Assembly (NCBI RefSeq): GCF_016804325.1
Contig: NZ_CP043627.1
Coordinates: 354,001-418,000 of the forward strand
Source: Methylobacterium aquaticum
Lineage (GTDB): Bacteria > Pseudomonadota > Alphaproteobacteria > Rhizobiales > Beijerinckiaceae
Length of the DNA stretch: 64,000 bases
Reading direction: 5' to 3'
Positions within the stretch are counted from its first letter, which is position 1; every line of letters begins with the position of its first letter. Below, piece by piece: positions 19,044-27,325 of this stretch. The position numbers and the translations under genes were made by a program. The notes beneath the pieces were generated by a model, which saw only the letters and a program-made list of their open reading frames with translations, had not been told where the DNA came from and ran no database searches.

Positions 19044-19873
19044 GCGACCAGCTCCGGATTGGATGATTGCGACGATGTGGCGGGCTCGAAGGCGCCGGGC
19101 TCCTGCCCGGGCCTGATCTCGCTGCCGGGGGCACCGGCCGAGGCTCCGGGAACATGCAGGCCGCATTCCTGCTTGCCCGCCTGCTCCCACCACCAGCGGC
19201 CGGCGCGCTCGGGCTCGCCGAGCTTCACGGCGCGGGTACAGGGCGCGCAGCCGATCGACGGGAAGCCCCGGTCGTGCAGCACGTTGTAGGGGACGTAGTT
19301 CCCGTGGATCAGCTCGGCCAACGCCTCGCGGGTCCAGTCGGCGATCGGGTTGAGCTTGATCAGCCCGCGGGCGTGGTCGGCCTCGGCGAGCGGCGTCTCG
19401 GCGCGGTTCGCCGACTGGCCGGCCCGGAGACCGGTGAGCCAGCCGGCGGCGCCGGCAAGAGCGCGGCCGAGGGGCTCGACCTTGCGGAAGCCGCAGCAGG
19501 CCTGGCGCGCCGCCACCGAATGGCGAAAGCCGTTGATGCCCTCCTGCGCGACGAAGCGTTCCTCGGCCTCGCGCTCCGGCGCGTAGGCGCGGATGCGGAA
19601 GCCGTAGGCGGCTTCCGTCTCGGCCCAGGTGTCGTAGGTCTCGGGGAAGAGCCGGCCGGTATCGAGGGTCACGATCTCGGCGCGCGACTTCGCCATGCGC
19701 AACGCGTGGGTGAGGGCCTGGTCCTCCAGGCCGAAGCTCGTGGTGAAGACCAGCCGGCCGTCCACCGTCGCGTCGATCAGCGCGAGACGCGCCTGTAGGG
19801 CGAGGGGACGCAGACGCGTCGCCAGTTCTTCCGCAAGGGCGTCCAGCGCCGCGCGGTCGAGGGGAAGGGTCAT
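19040..19873 (-). CDS. cysH: Phosphoadenylyl/adenylyl-sulfate reductase CysH, iron-sulfur type
   Basis: 277-residue thiol-dependent reductase that converts activated sulfate to sulfite. It has the PP-loop-like [15 protein letters not shown] and ETYDTWAE blocks, the catalytic cysteine motif KQECGLH near the C-terminus, and two further cysteine pairs, RQACCGFRK and IGCAPCTRA. Those CC/CxxC pairs bind a [4Fe-4S] cluster in APS reductases and are missing in E. coli-type PAPS reductases. With no cysC kinase in this block, direct APS reduction is inferred. Start chosen at ATG 19873 ([10 protein letters not shown]); a GTG at 19936 is in frame but falls in the operator/promoter sequence. Confidence 0.92.
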   Translation of the reverse strand: MTLPLDRAALDALAEELATRLRPLALQARLALIDATVDGRLVFTTSFGLEDQALTHALRMAKSRAEIVTLDTGRLFPETYDTWAETEAAYGFRIRAYAPEREAEERFVAQEGINGFRHSVAARQACCGFRKVEPLGRALAGAAGWLTGLRAGQSANRAETPLAEADHARGLIKLNPIADWTREALAELIHGNYVPYNVLHDRGFPSIGCAPCTRAVKLGEPERAGRWWWEQAGKQECGLHVPGASAGAPGSEIRPGQEPGAFEPATSSQSSNPELVA

Positions 19874-19912
19874 GGAGAGCCCGGGATTGGCTGCTTGTGT
19901 GGGGAGGTAACT

Positions 19913-19928
19913 GTTCGCTATACCGAAC
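19913..19928. promoter_or_regulatory. Candidate operator GTTC-N8-GAAC upstream of cysH
   Basis: Perfect dyad GTTCGCTATACCGAAC, extended one base each side to TGTTCG-N6-CGAACA. On the minus strand it begins two bases downstream of a consensus-like -35 hexamer TTGACA (complement of 19931-19936) and about 40 bases before the cysH ATG, a position suited to repression. A dyad of the same form lies before cysJ. Confidence 0.6.
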
Positions 19929-20086
19929 ACTGTCAAGGCATGGCTGGGCTGCGGTCCCGGAGTTTTTCATTCTCCTCGCAGCCGCATCTCGCCCTATTCG
20001 GGATCCGGCCAACCCTCGCATAGGAAATCCGTTCCCTTCCCGAGGGTCAGTCTTGAAAGAATCTTCTCCAAAACCGGAGCCGCGCA

Positions 20087-20578
20087 GTGGATGCCATCGA
20101 CCTGAAGATCCTCGCCCTGCTCCAGAACGACGCGACCCTGTCGATCGCCCAGATCGGGGAGCGCGTCGGCCTGTCGCAGACTCCCTGCTGGAAACGCATC
20201 CAGCGCCTCGAGGCCGACGGGGTCATCGACCGCCGGGTGGCGGTGCTCGACCCGGTCAAGTTGGGGCTAGGGTTAACGGTTTTCGTCTCGATCGAGACCA
20301 GCGACCATTCCCGCGAATGGCTGGAACGCTTCGCCGCCACCGTCTCGGCCATGCCCGAGGTGCTGGAATTCTACCGCATGGCCGGGGACGTGGATTACAT
20401 GCTCCGCGTCGTGGTGGCCGACATGCAGGCCTACGACGCCTTCTACAAGCGCCTCATCGCGGTGCTGCCGCTGAAGAACGTCACCTCGCGCTTCGCCATG
20501 GAGAAGGTGAAGAGCACCACCGCCCTGCCGCTTCCGACGGCCCCCTTCGTCCAGCCCGTCGTCGCCAGCGGGAAATAA
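20087..20578 (+). CDS. Lrp/AsnC family transcriptional regulator
   Basis: 163-residue DNA-binding regulator of the leucine-responsive type. Residues 1-60 form the winged helix-turn-helix ([19 protein letters not shown] then [18 protein letters not shown]), and residues 65-150 the RAM ligand-binding/oligomer domain ([21 protein letters not shown]). GTG start at 20087 after a weak GGAG. It sits between the divergent cysH operon and the cysJ-cysI genes, with matching palindromes on each side, so control of sulfur assimilation is a reasonable inference. Lrp members usually sense amino acids; cysteine or methionine would fit here but is not shown. Confidence 0.9.
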   Translation: MDAIDLKILALLQNDATLSIAQIGERVGLSQTPCWKRIQRLEADGVIDRRVAVLDPVKLGLGLTVFVSIETSDHSREWLERFAATVSAMPEVLEFYRMAGDVDYMLRVVVADMQAYDAFYKRLIAVLPLKNVTSRFAMEKVKSTTALPLPTAPFVQPVVASGK

Positions 20579-20627
20579 TCTTCTCTTCCGACGCCATCGG
20601 ACGATAACGATGATCTCCCGTTAGCGC

Positions 20628-20643
20628 GTTCTTCAAAAAGAAC
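20628..20643. promoter_or_regulatory. Candidate operator GTTC-N8-GAAC upstream of cysJ
   Basis: Perfect dyad GTTCTTCAAAAAGAAC, the same GTTC/GAAC half-sites and spacing as the site before cysH. It lies 44 bases before the cysJ ATG, just upstream of TTGACT (20651-20656), and 50 bases after the regulator gene. Confidence 0.6.
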
Positions 20644-20686
20644 ATTTCGGTTGACTCCGGCGCGGCGCGGGCACATCTGTGCGGGC

Positions 20687-22462
20687 ATGTCTCGCCCCGC
20701 GCTTCTCCCCCGCACGGCTCCCTTCGGCGACGCCGAGCGGGCCCATCTCGATGCCGCCCTCGGCTCCACCACCGCGCTTCAGCGCGCGTGGCTGGCCGGC
20801 TTCCTCGCCGGCCTCGACGCCGCGGGCGGTGCCGCCGCCGCCGAGGCCCCCGCCCCGGCCGCCCCGCCCCGCGCCGCCGAACCGCTGACGATCCTGTTCG
20901 CCAGCGAATCCGGCAACTCGGAGAAGCTCGCCGGCGACGTCTCCAAGCTCGCCCGCAAGAACGGCTTCAAGCCGAAGGTCGTCGATTTCGCCGATCTCGA
21001 CGTGGCCGCCCTGGGGAAGGAGAAGCGCGTCGTCGTCATCGCCGCCACCTGGGGCGAGGGCGAGCCGCCGGCCCGGGCCGTGCGCGCCTATGGCGAGATC
21101 ATGGGCGAGGGCGCGCCGCGCCTCGACGGGGTCGAGTTCGGCGTCCTGGCGCTCGGCGACACCTCGTATGCCGAGTTCTGCGCCATCGGAAAGCGCCTCG
21201 ACGACCGGTTCGAGGCTTTGGGCGCCAAGCGCGTGCTCCCGCGGATCGATTGCGACCTCGACTTCGACAAGCCGGCCGCCGCCTGGATCAAGGACGCCCT
21301 CAAGGCGCTCGCCCCGGCCGAGGCCGCGGGCAACGTCGTGGCGGTGGACTTCGCCCGCACGGCCGGCGCCGACGAAGAGGCCGAGGTCAGCCGCGATCCG
21401 GTCACCGTCGAGGTCATCGAGCACGTCAACCTCAACTCGTCGCGCTCCGACAAGGAGACGATCCACCTCGCGCTCGCCTTCGAGGACGGTGCCCCTGCTT
21501 ACGAACCCGGCGATTCCCTCGAACTCTACCCTGAGAACGACCCGGCCCTGGTCGAGCAGATCCTGAAGGCCGCCGGTCTCGAGGGCGACTCGGTCCTGCG
21601 CCAGGCGCTGCTGGCCGAGCGCGACATCACCACCCTGTCGGCCGCGACGGTCGAGCGCTTCGTCAAGGCCACCGGCCACGAGGAGGCCCGCCGCCTGATG
21701 GAATCGAACGAGGTCCGGGCCTGGATCGAGGGCCGGCACCTCATCGACCTGATCGAGACCTACCCGGCCAAGCTGTCGGCGCAACACCTCACCGACATCA
21801 CCCGGCCGCTGCCGCCGCGGGCCTACTCGATCGCCTCCTCGCGGGCCGAGGTCGGCGACGAGGCCCACCTGACCATCGCGGCGGTGCGCTACACCACCCA
21901 CGACCGGGCGCGCACGGGCGTCGCCTCGGTCCACGTCGCGGACCGGATCCGCAACGGCGCCAAGCTCAAGGTGCGGGTGAAGCCGAACAAGCATTTCCGC
22001 CTGCCGAAGGACCCCGCCACCGACGTGATCATGGTCGGCCCCGGCACCGGCGTGGCGCCGTTCCGCGCCTTCGTGCAGGAGCGCCGCGCCACCGAGGCGC
22101 CGGGCCGCAACTGGCTGTTCTTCGGCGACCGCCACTTCACCCACGACTTCCTGTACCAGCTCGAATGGCAGGAAGCCCTGGAGGACGGCTCGCTCGCCCG
22201 CATCGACGTCGCCTTCTCCCGCGACCAGCCGGAAAAGATCTACGTCCAGGACCGGATCTGGGAGCAGCGGCGCGAGCTGGTGTCCTGGCTCGATGGCGGT
22301 GCCCATTTCTACGTCTGCGGCGACGCCAAGGCGATGGCCAAGGACGTGCGGGCGGCTTTGGTGAGGGCCTTCGCCGACGTGAAGGGCCTCGATGCCGCGG
22401 CTGCGGAAGCGGCGGTGGCCGGCCTGGAGCGCAGCCACCGCTACCAGCAGGACGTGTACTAG
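20687..22462 (+). CDS. cysJ: Sulfite reductase (NADPH) flavoprotein-type subunit CysJ
   Basis: 591-residue diflavin reductase that passes electrons from NADPH through FAD and FMN to the sulfite reductase hemoprotein. The flavodoxin-like domain at about 65-215 opens with TILFASESGNSEKLAGDV; the FAD-binding block is RAYSIASSRAE with GVASVHVADR; the NADP block is VGPGTGVAPFRAFVQERR with FFGDRH; and it ends RYQQDVY as in CysJ and cytochrome P450 reductases. ATG 20687 chosen; an upstream in-frame ATG at 20651 would overlap the promoter region. cysI follows after a 398-base repeat-rich gap on the same strand. Confidence 0.93.
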   Translation: MSRPALLPRTAPFGDAERAHLDAALGSTTALQRAWLAGFLAGLDAAGGAAAAEAPAPAAPPRAAEPLTILFASESGNSEKLAGDVSKLARKNGFKPKVVDFADLDVAALGKEKRVVVIAATWGEGEPPARAVRAYGEIMGEGAPRLDGVEFGVLALGDTSYAEFCAIGKRLDDRFEALGAKRVLPRIDCDLDFDKPAAAWIKDALKALAPAEAAGNVVAVDFARTAGADEEAEVSRDPVTVEVIEHVNLNSSRSDKETIHLALAFEDGAPAYEPGDSLELYPENDPALVEQILKAAGLEGDSVLRQALLAERDITTLSAATVERFVKATGHEEARRLMESNEVRAWIEGRHLIDLIETYPAKLSAQHLTDITRPLPPRAYSIASSRAEVGDEAHLTIAAVRYTTHDRARTGVASVHVADRIRNGAKLKVRVKPNKHFRLPKDPATDVIMVGPGTGVAPFRAFVQERRATEAPGRNWLFFGDRHFTHDFLYQLEWQEALEDGSLARIDVAFSRDQPEKIYVQDRIWEQRRELVSWLDGGAHFYVCGDAKAMAKDVRAALVRAFADVKGLDAAAAEAAVAGLERSHRYQQDVY

Positions 22463-22860
22463 GGACCCGCCACCGCCGGGTGCGTGTTTCCCCTCTCCCC
22501 GCGGGCGGGGAGAGGGCCGCGACGACCTTGTCGTCGGCGCGGCGAGGCGGCAGCCGAGGGTGAGGGGGTCTCGACGAGTGAGCCTCCTCCGGAGATACCC
22601 CCTCACCCTCGCCCTTCGGGCTACCTTCGCACCCGACGAGGGGTGCGAAGGCCTCTCCCCGCCCGCGGGGAGAGGAGAAGGGAGACAGATCCGGCAACGG
22701 TTCGGCTCTTCCGCCTGCAACCAGTTCCGAGGCGTCATACCCTCAACCCTCGCCCCTCCTCCCACCCGATGAGGGGTTCCCGCGTCTCATTCAGTGCTGT
22801 CAGGCGCCTGGGACGCTGGTAGATGATGCGCCGTACCCGGCGCCCGAACGGACACACCCC
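22463..22860. repeat. REP-like inverted repeat region between cysJ and cysI
   Basis: Bases 22486-22681 form a large inverted repeat: each end carries a palindromic CCTCTCCCCGC...GCGGGGAGAGG block, and inside are CCGAGGGTGAGGGGG and its complement CCCCCTCACCCTCG. A similar GC-rich element is at 59838-60000. The remainder to 22860 shows nothing coding. The element could separate expression of cysJ from cysI, or stabilise the cysJ message. Confidence 0.75.
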
Positions 22861-24675
22861 ATGGCCGACCACAAGACCGCCGACACCCCCACCGCCGAGC
22901 GCGTCTACGAGACGCCGCCGACCGAGCGCCCGATCACCGAGGCGGAAGCGGCGCGAGCCGCCAAGCTGTCGGCCAACGAGCACATCAAGATCGCCAGCGG
23001 CTACCTGCGCGGCACCCTCGCCGAGGGGCTCCTGAAGAACGCCACCGGCGCGATCTCGGACGATGACGGGCAGCTCGTGAAGTTCCACGGGATGTACCTG
23101 CAGGACGACCGCGACCTGCGGGCCGAGCGGACGAAGAAGAAGCTCGACAAGGCCTATTCCTTCATGATCCGCCTGCGCATCGCCGGCGGCGTCGTGACGC
23201 CGAAGCAGTGGCTGATCCTCGACGAGATCGCCCGCACCTACGCCAACGGCACCCTGCGGGCGACGACGCGCCAGACGTTCCAGTATCACGGCGTCATCAA
23301 GTCGAACCTCAAGCGCACGATGGCGGCGATCGATGCGGCCCTGCTCGACACGATCGCGGCCTGCGGCGACGTCAACCGCAACGTGATGGCGGCGACGAAC
23401 CCGGCCCAGAAGGGCGCCCACGAGGCTGCCTACAAGCTCGCCAAGGACATCTCCGACAGCCTGCTGCCGAAGACCAATGCCTGGCGCGAGATCTGGCTCG
23501 ACGGCGAGCGCGTGGTCGGCGGCGAGGATGCGAGCGAGGTCGAGCCGGTCTACGGCAAGACCTACCTGCCGCGGAAGTTCAAGACCATCGTGGCGGTGCC
23601 GCCCTCCAACGAGGTCGACGTCTACGCCCACGATCTCGGCTTCATCGCGATCCTCGACAAGAAGGGCAAGGTGACGGGCTGGAACGTCACCGTCGGCGGC
23701 GGTATGGGCATGACCCATGGCGAGACCGACACCTTCCCGCGCACCGCCGACGTGATGCTGTTTGCGGAACCGGAATACGCCCTCAAGGTCGCCGAGGCGG
23801 TGATGACCGTCCAGCGCGACTGGGGCAACCGCAACGTCCGCAAGAACGCCCGCCTCAAGTACACGATCGAGCGCTACGGCCTGAAGGCCTTCCGCGCCGA
23901 GGTCGAGAAGCGGGTCGGCCGCGCCTTCCAGGACCCCAAGCCCTTCACCTTCTCGGGCAACGGCGACCGCTACGGCTGGGTCGCGGGCGACGACGGCAAG
24001 CACCACCTGACGCTGTACGTACCGTCGGGCCGGATCAAGGACGTCGAGGGCGGGCCGCAATTCCTGGCGGGCCTGCGCCGCATCGCCGAGATCCATGAGG
24101 GCGATTTCCGCCTCACCGGCAACCAGAACGTCATCATCGCCAACGTCCCGGCGGACAAGAAGGCGGAGATCGACGCGCTGGTCCAGGAATACGGCCTGAC
24201 CACCGGCGCCGGTGCTCTGCGCCGCAACAGCCTCGCCTGCGTGGCGCTGCCGACCTGCGGCCTGGCTCTCGCCGAGAGCGAGCGCTACCTGCCAAGTCTG
24301 ATCGACGAGCTCGAGGAGAGCCTGGCCTCGCACGGCCTGTCCGACGACGACATCACCATCCGGATGACCGGCTGCCCCAACGGCTGCGCCCGGCCGTTCA
24401 TCGCCGAGATCGGCCTCGTCGGCCGCGGCCCCGAGCGCTACAACCTCTATCTCGGGGCCGCCTTCGATGGCTCGCGGCTGAGCAAGCTCTACGCCGAGGA
24501 CGTCACCGCCGCCGACATCCGTCCGAAGCTCGATCCGCTCTTCGCGGCCTATGCGAAGGACCGTCAGACGGGCGAGCGCTTCGGCGACTTCGTGATCCGG
24601 GCCGGCTACGTGGCGAAGACCGGCAACGGGCCGGACTTCCACGTGCAGACGGGGGCGCAGAAGGCGGTGGCCTGA
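22861..24675 (+). CDS. cysI: Sulfite reductase hemoprotein CysI
   Basis: 604-residue nitrite/sulfite reductase family protein catalysing six-electron reduction of sulfite to sulfide. The siroheme/[4Fe-4S] cysteines are in LACVALPTCGLALAE (C-x5-C) and MTGCPNGCARPF (C-x3-C). Ferredoxin-like half-domain blocks include LRATTRQTFQYHGVIK and LTGNQNVIIANV. Neighbouring cysJ argues for the NADPH-dependent type. Upstream sequence is a repeat region with no strong ribosome binding site; the ATG at 22861 begins MADHKTADTPTAERVYE, a normal N-terminus. Confidence 0.95.
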   Translation: MADHKTADTPTAERVYETPPTERPITEAEAARAAKLSANEHIKIASGYLRGTLAEGLLKNATGAISDDDGQLVKFHGMYLQDDRDLRAERTKKKLDKAYSFMIRLRIAGGVVTPKQWLILDEIARTYANGTLRATTRQTFQYHGVIKSNLKRTMAAIDAALLDTIAACGDVNRNVMAATNPAQKGAHEAAYKLAKDISDSLLPKTNAWREIWLDGERVVGGEDASEVEPVYGKTYLPRKFKTIVAVPPSNEVDVYAHDLGFIAILDKKGKVTGWNVTVGGGMGMTHGETDTFPRTADVMLFAEPEYALKVAEAVMTVQRDWGNRNVRKNARLKYTIERYGLKAFRAEVEKRVGRAFQDPKPFTFSGNGDRYGWVAGDDGKHHLTLYVPSGRIKDVEGGPQFLAGLRRIAEIHEGDFRLTGNQNVIIANVPADKKAEIDALVQEYGLTTGAGALRRNSLACVALPTCGLALAESERYLPSLIDELEESLASHGLSDDDITIRMTGCPNGCARPFIAEIGLVGRGPERYNLYLGAAFDGSRLSKLYAEDVTAADIRPKLDPLFAAYAKDRQTGERFGDFVIRAGYVAKTGNGPDFHVQTGAQKAVA

Positions 24676-24737
24676 TCGGTTCGGCGTGGGCTTGCGCGCA
24701 CCTCAGGCGATCGAGCCCACGCCCGTCCCACCCTCTC

Positions 24738-24867
24738 ACCTCATCCTGAGGTGTCAGTCCATCGGAGATGGACTGACCTCGAAGGAGGGCTCCAGTTAGC
24801 TCGAGACTTCTGGAGCCCTCCTTCGAGGTTAGCCGATTGTTAATCGGCTAACACCTCAGGATGAGGT
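24738..24867. repeat. Large cruciform-forming inverted repeat
   Basis: Outer arms ACCTCATCCTGAGGTGT and ACACCTCAGGATGAGGT; middle arms CCTCGAAGGAGGGCTCCAG and its complement; and two small hairpins in the arms (AGTCCATCGGAGATGGACT and TTAGCCGATTGTTAATCGGC with TAA). Non-coding, between convergent cysI and glutathione peroxidase genes, where it may terminate both transcripts. Confidence 0.85.
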
Positions 24868-24921
24868 CGTGTGTGGGATAGAGGAGAGACGTTCCGGGCT
24901 TCCACTCTCGCGAAGCGCCCC

Positions 24922-25488
24922 CTACCCCACCGCCTCCAGCTCCTTGGCGATCGCCGCGATCACCCGCGGATCGGTCGGCTCGACCTGGGTCGCGAAGGCC
25001 GCCGCGACGTGGCCGTCGCGGCCGACCAGGTATTTGTGAAAGTTCCAGCGCGGGGTCTCGGCCGGCTTCTCGGACGCGGCCCAGCGGTAGAACGGATGCG
25101 CCTGCGGTCCCGTCACCCCGGTCTTGGCCATCACCGGGAAGGTGACCCCGAAATTCTTGCGCGCGGCCTCGGCGATCGCCATCCCGTCGAGCGGTTCCTG
25201 GCGCCCGAAATCGGCGGACGGCACCGCGATCACCGTCAGCCCGCGCGGGCCGAACCGGGTCCAGAGATGCTGCAGGCCGGAGAATTGCGGGGCGTAGCCG
25301 CAGGCGGTCGCGGTGTTGACGACGAGGATCGGCTTGGGTGCCAGATCGGCCAGGGCCAGGCTGCCGCCTTCGGGCCGCGCGAAGCTGAAGGCGGAGGCCG
25401 TCATGCCGTTCTGCAGCGATGCGGCCCGGGCCGGCAGGCTGACGGCGCCGGCGATCAGGAACAGGGCCTCGCGGCGGGCGATCGGCAT
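24922..25488 (-). CDS. Glutathione peroxidase family protein with signal peptide
   Basis: 188-residue thioredoxin-fold peroxidase. ATG 25488 gives MPIARREALFLIAGAVSLPA, a twin-arginine-like signal ending near ARAASL, so it is probably periplasmic. The active-site block is NTATACGYAPQF with cysteine in place of selenocysteine, the conserved Gln is near PSADFGRQEP, and the Trp-Asn motif is WNFHKYLV. It reduces peroxides with glutathione or thioredoxin-like donors. The frame remains open upstream to 25596 but without signal or domain character. Isolated gene. Confidence 0.88.
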   Translation of the reverse strand: MPIARREALFLIAGAVSLPARAASLQNGMTASAFSFARPEGGSLALADLAPKPILVVNTATACGYAPQFSGLQHLWTRFGPRGLTVIAVPSADFGRQEPLDGMAIAEAARKNFGVTFPVMAKTGVTGPQAHPFYRWAASEKPAETPRWNFHKYLVGRDGHVAAAFATQVEPTDPRVIAAIAKELEAVG

Positions 25489-25657
25489 CGGGATGCGTCC
25501 TCGGACATGAACGGTCCGATTGTCTCCCCGCCCGGGCGTCGGCGCAAGCGGTTCGCCATGCTCGAGCTTGCCCGAAGGTCGGGTGATCGGCTGCAACTTT
25601 CCGTGAACTTCCGTCGGGGTGTCGCGTTATTCGCCGGAATTGGTCCGGAGGCCGGAT

Positions 25658-25855
25658 ATGGGCGGGCACGAGATCCTGAACTACTTCGAGCATCGCCGCG
25701 ACGGGGCCTGGGTCTGTACCCGGCCGGTCACCCTGACCACCCCCCGCGAGAGCGTGGCGATCCGTCCGGGCATGCGGTTCGATTACGGCAAGAAGGTCGG
25801 CGGCATCGATCTCGCCGAGTATCTGGAGCGTCTGGGCTCGCAATTCGGCTCGTGA
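25658..25855 (+). CDS. Small conserved-looking hypothetical protein
   Basis: 65 residues from ATG 25658, supported by GGAGG (25647-25651) 6 bases upstream. The sequence (MGGHEILNYFEHRRDGAWVC, then RPVTLTTPRESVAIRPGMRF and DLAEYLERLGSQFGS) reads like a compact folded cytoplasmic protein; family not recognised. An in-frame GTG at 25619 would add 13 residues. It is divergent from the glutathione peroxidase and followed by a TetR gene. Confidence 0.6.
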   Translation: MGGHEILNYFEHRRDGAWVCTRPVTLTTPRESVAIRPGMRFDYGKKVGGIDLAEYLERLGSQFGS

Positions 25856-25961
25856 CGCGTCAAGCCCGGTACGGCGCCGCGGGTGACGCAGATGTCACAC
25901 ACCGCGCCGAGCCGGCCGATGCCTTTTGACCAGCCGGCGATCGGCACGATAGGTTGCGCGG

Positions 25962-26591
25962 ATGATCCCTGCCCTGTCCGCTCCCCCTCCGGTCGAGGAA
26001 CCGTCGTCCGATACCCGGTTCCGCATCCTGGCGACCGCGGAGCGCTTCTTCCGTGAGATCGGCTATCAGAAGACCACGGTCGCCGACATCGCCAAGACCC
26101 TGCGGATGAGCCCGGCCAACGTGTATCGGTTCTTCGATTCGAAGAAGGCGATCAACGAGGCCGTGGTGGCGCGCATCATCGGCGAGGTCGAGGCGCGGAT
26201 CGCGGCCCTCGCCGACCGGCCGAGCGTCACCGCCGAGGCTCGCCTGCGCGAGATCATCGTCTTCCTGCACCGCGATGCCGTCGAACGGTTCACCGGCCAT
26301 CCGCGCATGCACGAGATGGTCGAGGCAGCGATGTCCGAGAGCTGGGACGTCTGCCGCCATCACGTCGACCGGATCACCGCGGTGCTGGAGCGCGTCGTCG
26401 CCGACGGTGTGGCGCGGGGCGAGTTCGCCGTCGAGGATCCGGCGGTGGCGGCGCGCTGCGTCCACACCGCCATCGTCCGGTTCTGCCATCCGGTGCTGGT
26501 GGTGCAATGCCCGGAGGATTTCGTGCCGGCGCTGGATGCGATGATCGCGTTCCTGATCGGCGCGCTGCGGGCGGGGTCGCGCGCGGCGTGA
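25962..26591 (+). CDS. TetR family transcriptional regulator
   Basis: 209 residues. The N-terminal TetR helix-turn-helix spans about 20-65: RILATAERFFREIGYQKTTV followed by ADIAKTLRMSPANVYRFF and DSKKAINEAV. The rest is the helical ligand/dimer domain, resembling AefR/TetR_C members. The target is unknown: no adjacent transporter is co-oriented. It faces fixJ, and as sequenced the fixJ reading frame runs 232 bases into this gene on the opposite strand, which is probably an artefact of a fixJ frameshift. Confidence 0.88.
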   Translation: MIPALSAPPPVEEPSSDTRFRILATAERFFREIGYQKTTVADIAKTLRMSPANVYRFFDSKKAINEAVVARIIGEVEARIAALADRPSVTAEARLREIIVFLHRDAVERFTGHPRMHEMVEAAMSESWDVCRHHVDRITAVLERVVADGVARGEFAVEDPAVAARCVHTAIVRFCHPVLVVQCPEDFVPALDAMIAFLIGALRAGSRAA

Positions 26592-27325
26592 CGCCGTCCC
26601 GAAGCCGACGAGCCGACGGTGGCGGAAGGCGCGACCCTCATGGTGGCCGCGCGCCCTTCCGGAAGACATGCGCGATGAGGCAGGTCGCCCGGCGGCGACG
26701 ACCCGTGACGCCGCTCACGCCCCCGCCCCACCGCCAAGGCGGCGCGGACCAGTTCGGCCAGGCTCCCGGCCTGCATCTTCGCCATCACGTTGGCCCGGTA
26801 GATCTCGACCGTCCGCGGGCTGATGCCGAGATCCCGGGCGATGATCTTGTTGGGCTTGCCGGCCACCAGTTCGTCGAGCACCTGCACCTCCCGGTCCGAG
26901 AGCGAGGCGACGCGCTGGCGGATCCCGGCCGCGGCGGCATCCCGCTCGGCGCTCCGGCGACCGGTTTCGAGGGCGGCGCGCACCGCGGCGAGGAAGACCT
27001 CGTCGTCGAACGGCTTCTCGATGAAGTCGGCGGCGCCCTCCCGCATCGCCGCGACGGCGAGCGGCACGTCGGCGTGACCGGTCATCACGATCACCGGTGC
27101 CGTCTCGCCGCGGGCCTTCAGACGCCGCAGGAGCTCGATCCCGTCGAGGCCCGGCATCCGCACGTCGGTGACGATGCAGCCCGAGACCCGCGCGACCGCC
27201 TCCAGGAAGGCGACGGCCGATTCGTGCAGGCGCACCGGGATCCCGTCCGAGGCGAGCAGGAAGGCGAGCGCCTGCCGGACGGCCCGGTCGTCGTCGACCA
27301 CGTGCACCAGCGGCTCATCGGGCAT
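26360..27325 (-). CDS. fixJ: FixJ-type response regulator (3' end probably frameshifted)
   Basis: Two-component regulator. The receiver domain (residues 1-120) has acidic DDD near residue 11, phosphoacceptor Asp in [13 protein letters not shown], and the conserved Lys in IEKPFDD. The LuxR-type HTH (about 135-200) reads [20 protein letters not shown] with [20 protein letters not shown] 27325 follows GGGAGGAG and overlaps the fixL stop. As written the frame continues about 120 codons into the opposing TetR gene. Adding one G in the GGGGCGGGGG stretch (minus strand, about 26718-26728) would end it at 26715 as ...LAVGAGA, the normal FixJ length of about 203. Partner of the FixL encoded directly upstream. 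Confidence 0.88.
   Translation of the reverse strand: MPDEPLVHVVDDDRAVRQALAFLLASDGIPVRLHESAVAFLEAVARVSGCIVTDVRMPGLDGIELLRRLKARGETAPVIVMTGHADVPLAVAAMREGAADFIEKPFDDEVFLAAVRAALETGRRSAERDAAAAGIRQRVASLSDREVQVLDELVAGKPNKIIARDLGISPRTVEIYRANVMAKMQAGSLAELVRAALAVGRGRERRHGSSPPGDLPHRACLPEGRAATMRVAPSATVGSSASGRRHAARDPARSAPIRNAIIASSAGTKSSGHCTTSTGWQNRTMAVWTQRAATAGSSTANSPRATPSATTRSSTAVIRST

Noticed and set aside
19874..19936. GTG 19936 as cysH start
   Set aside because: The extra 21 codons cover the TTGACA-proximal palindrome and have no homologous character; ATG 19873 fits the family length.
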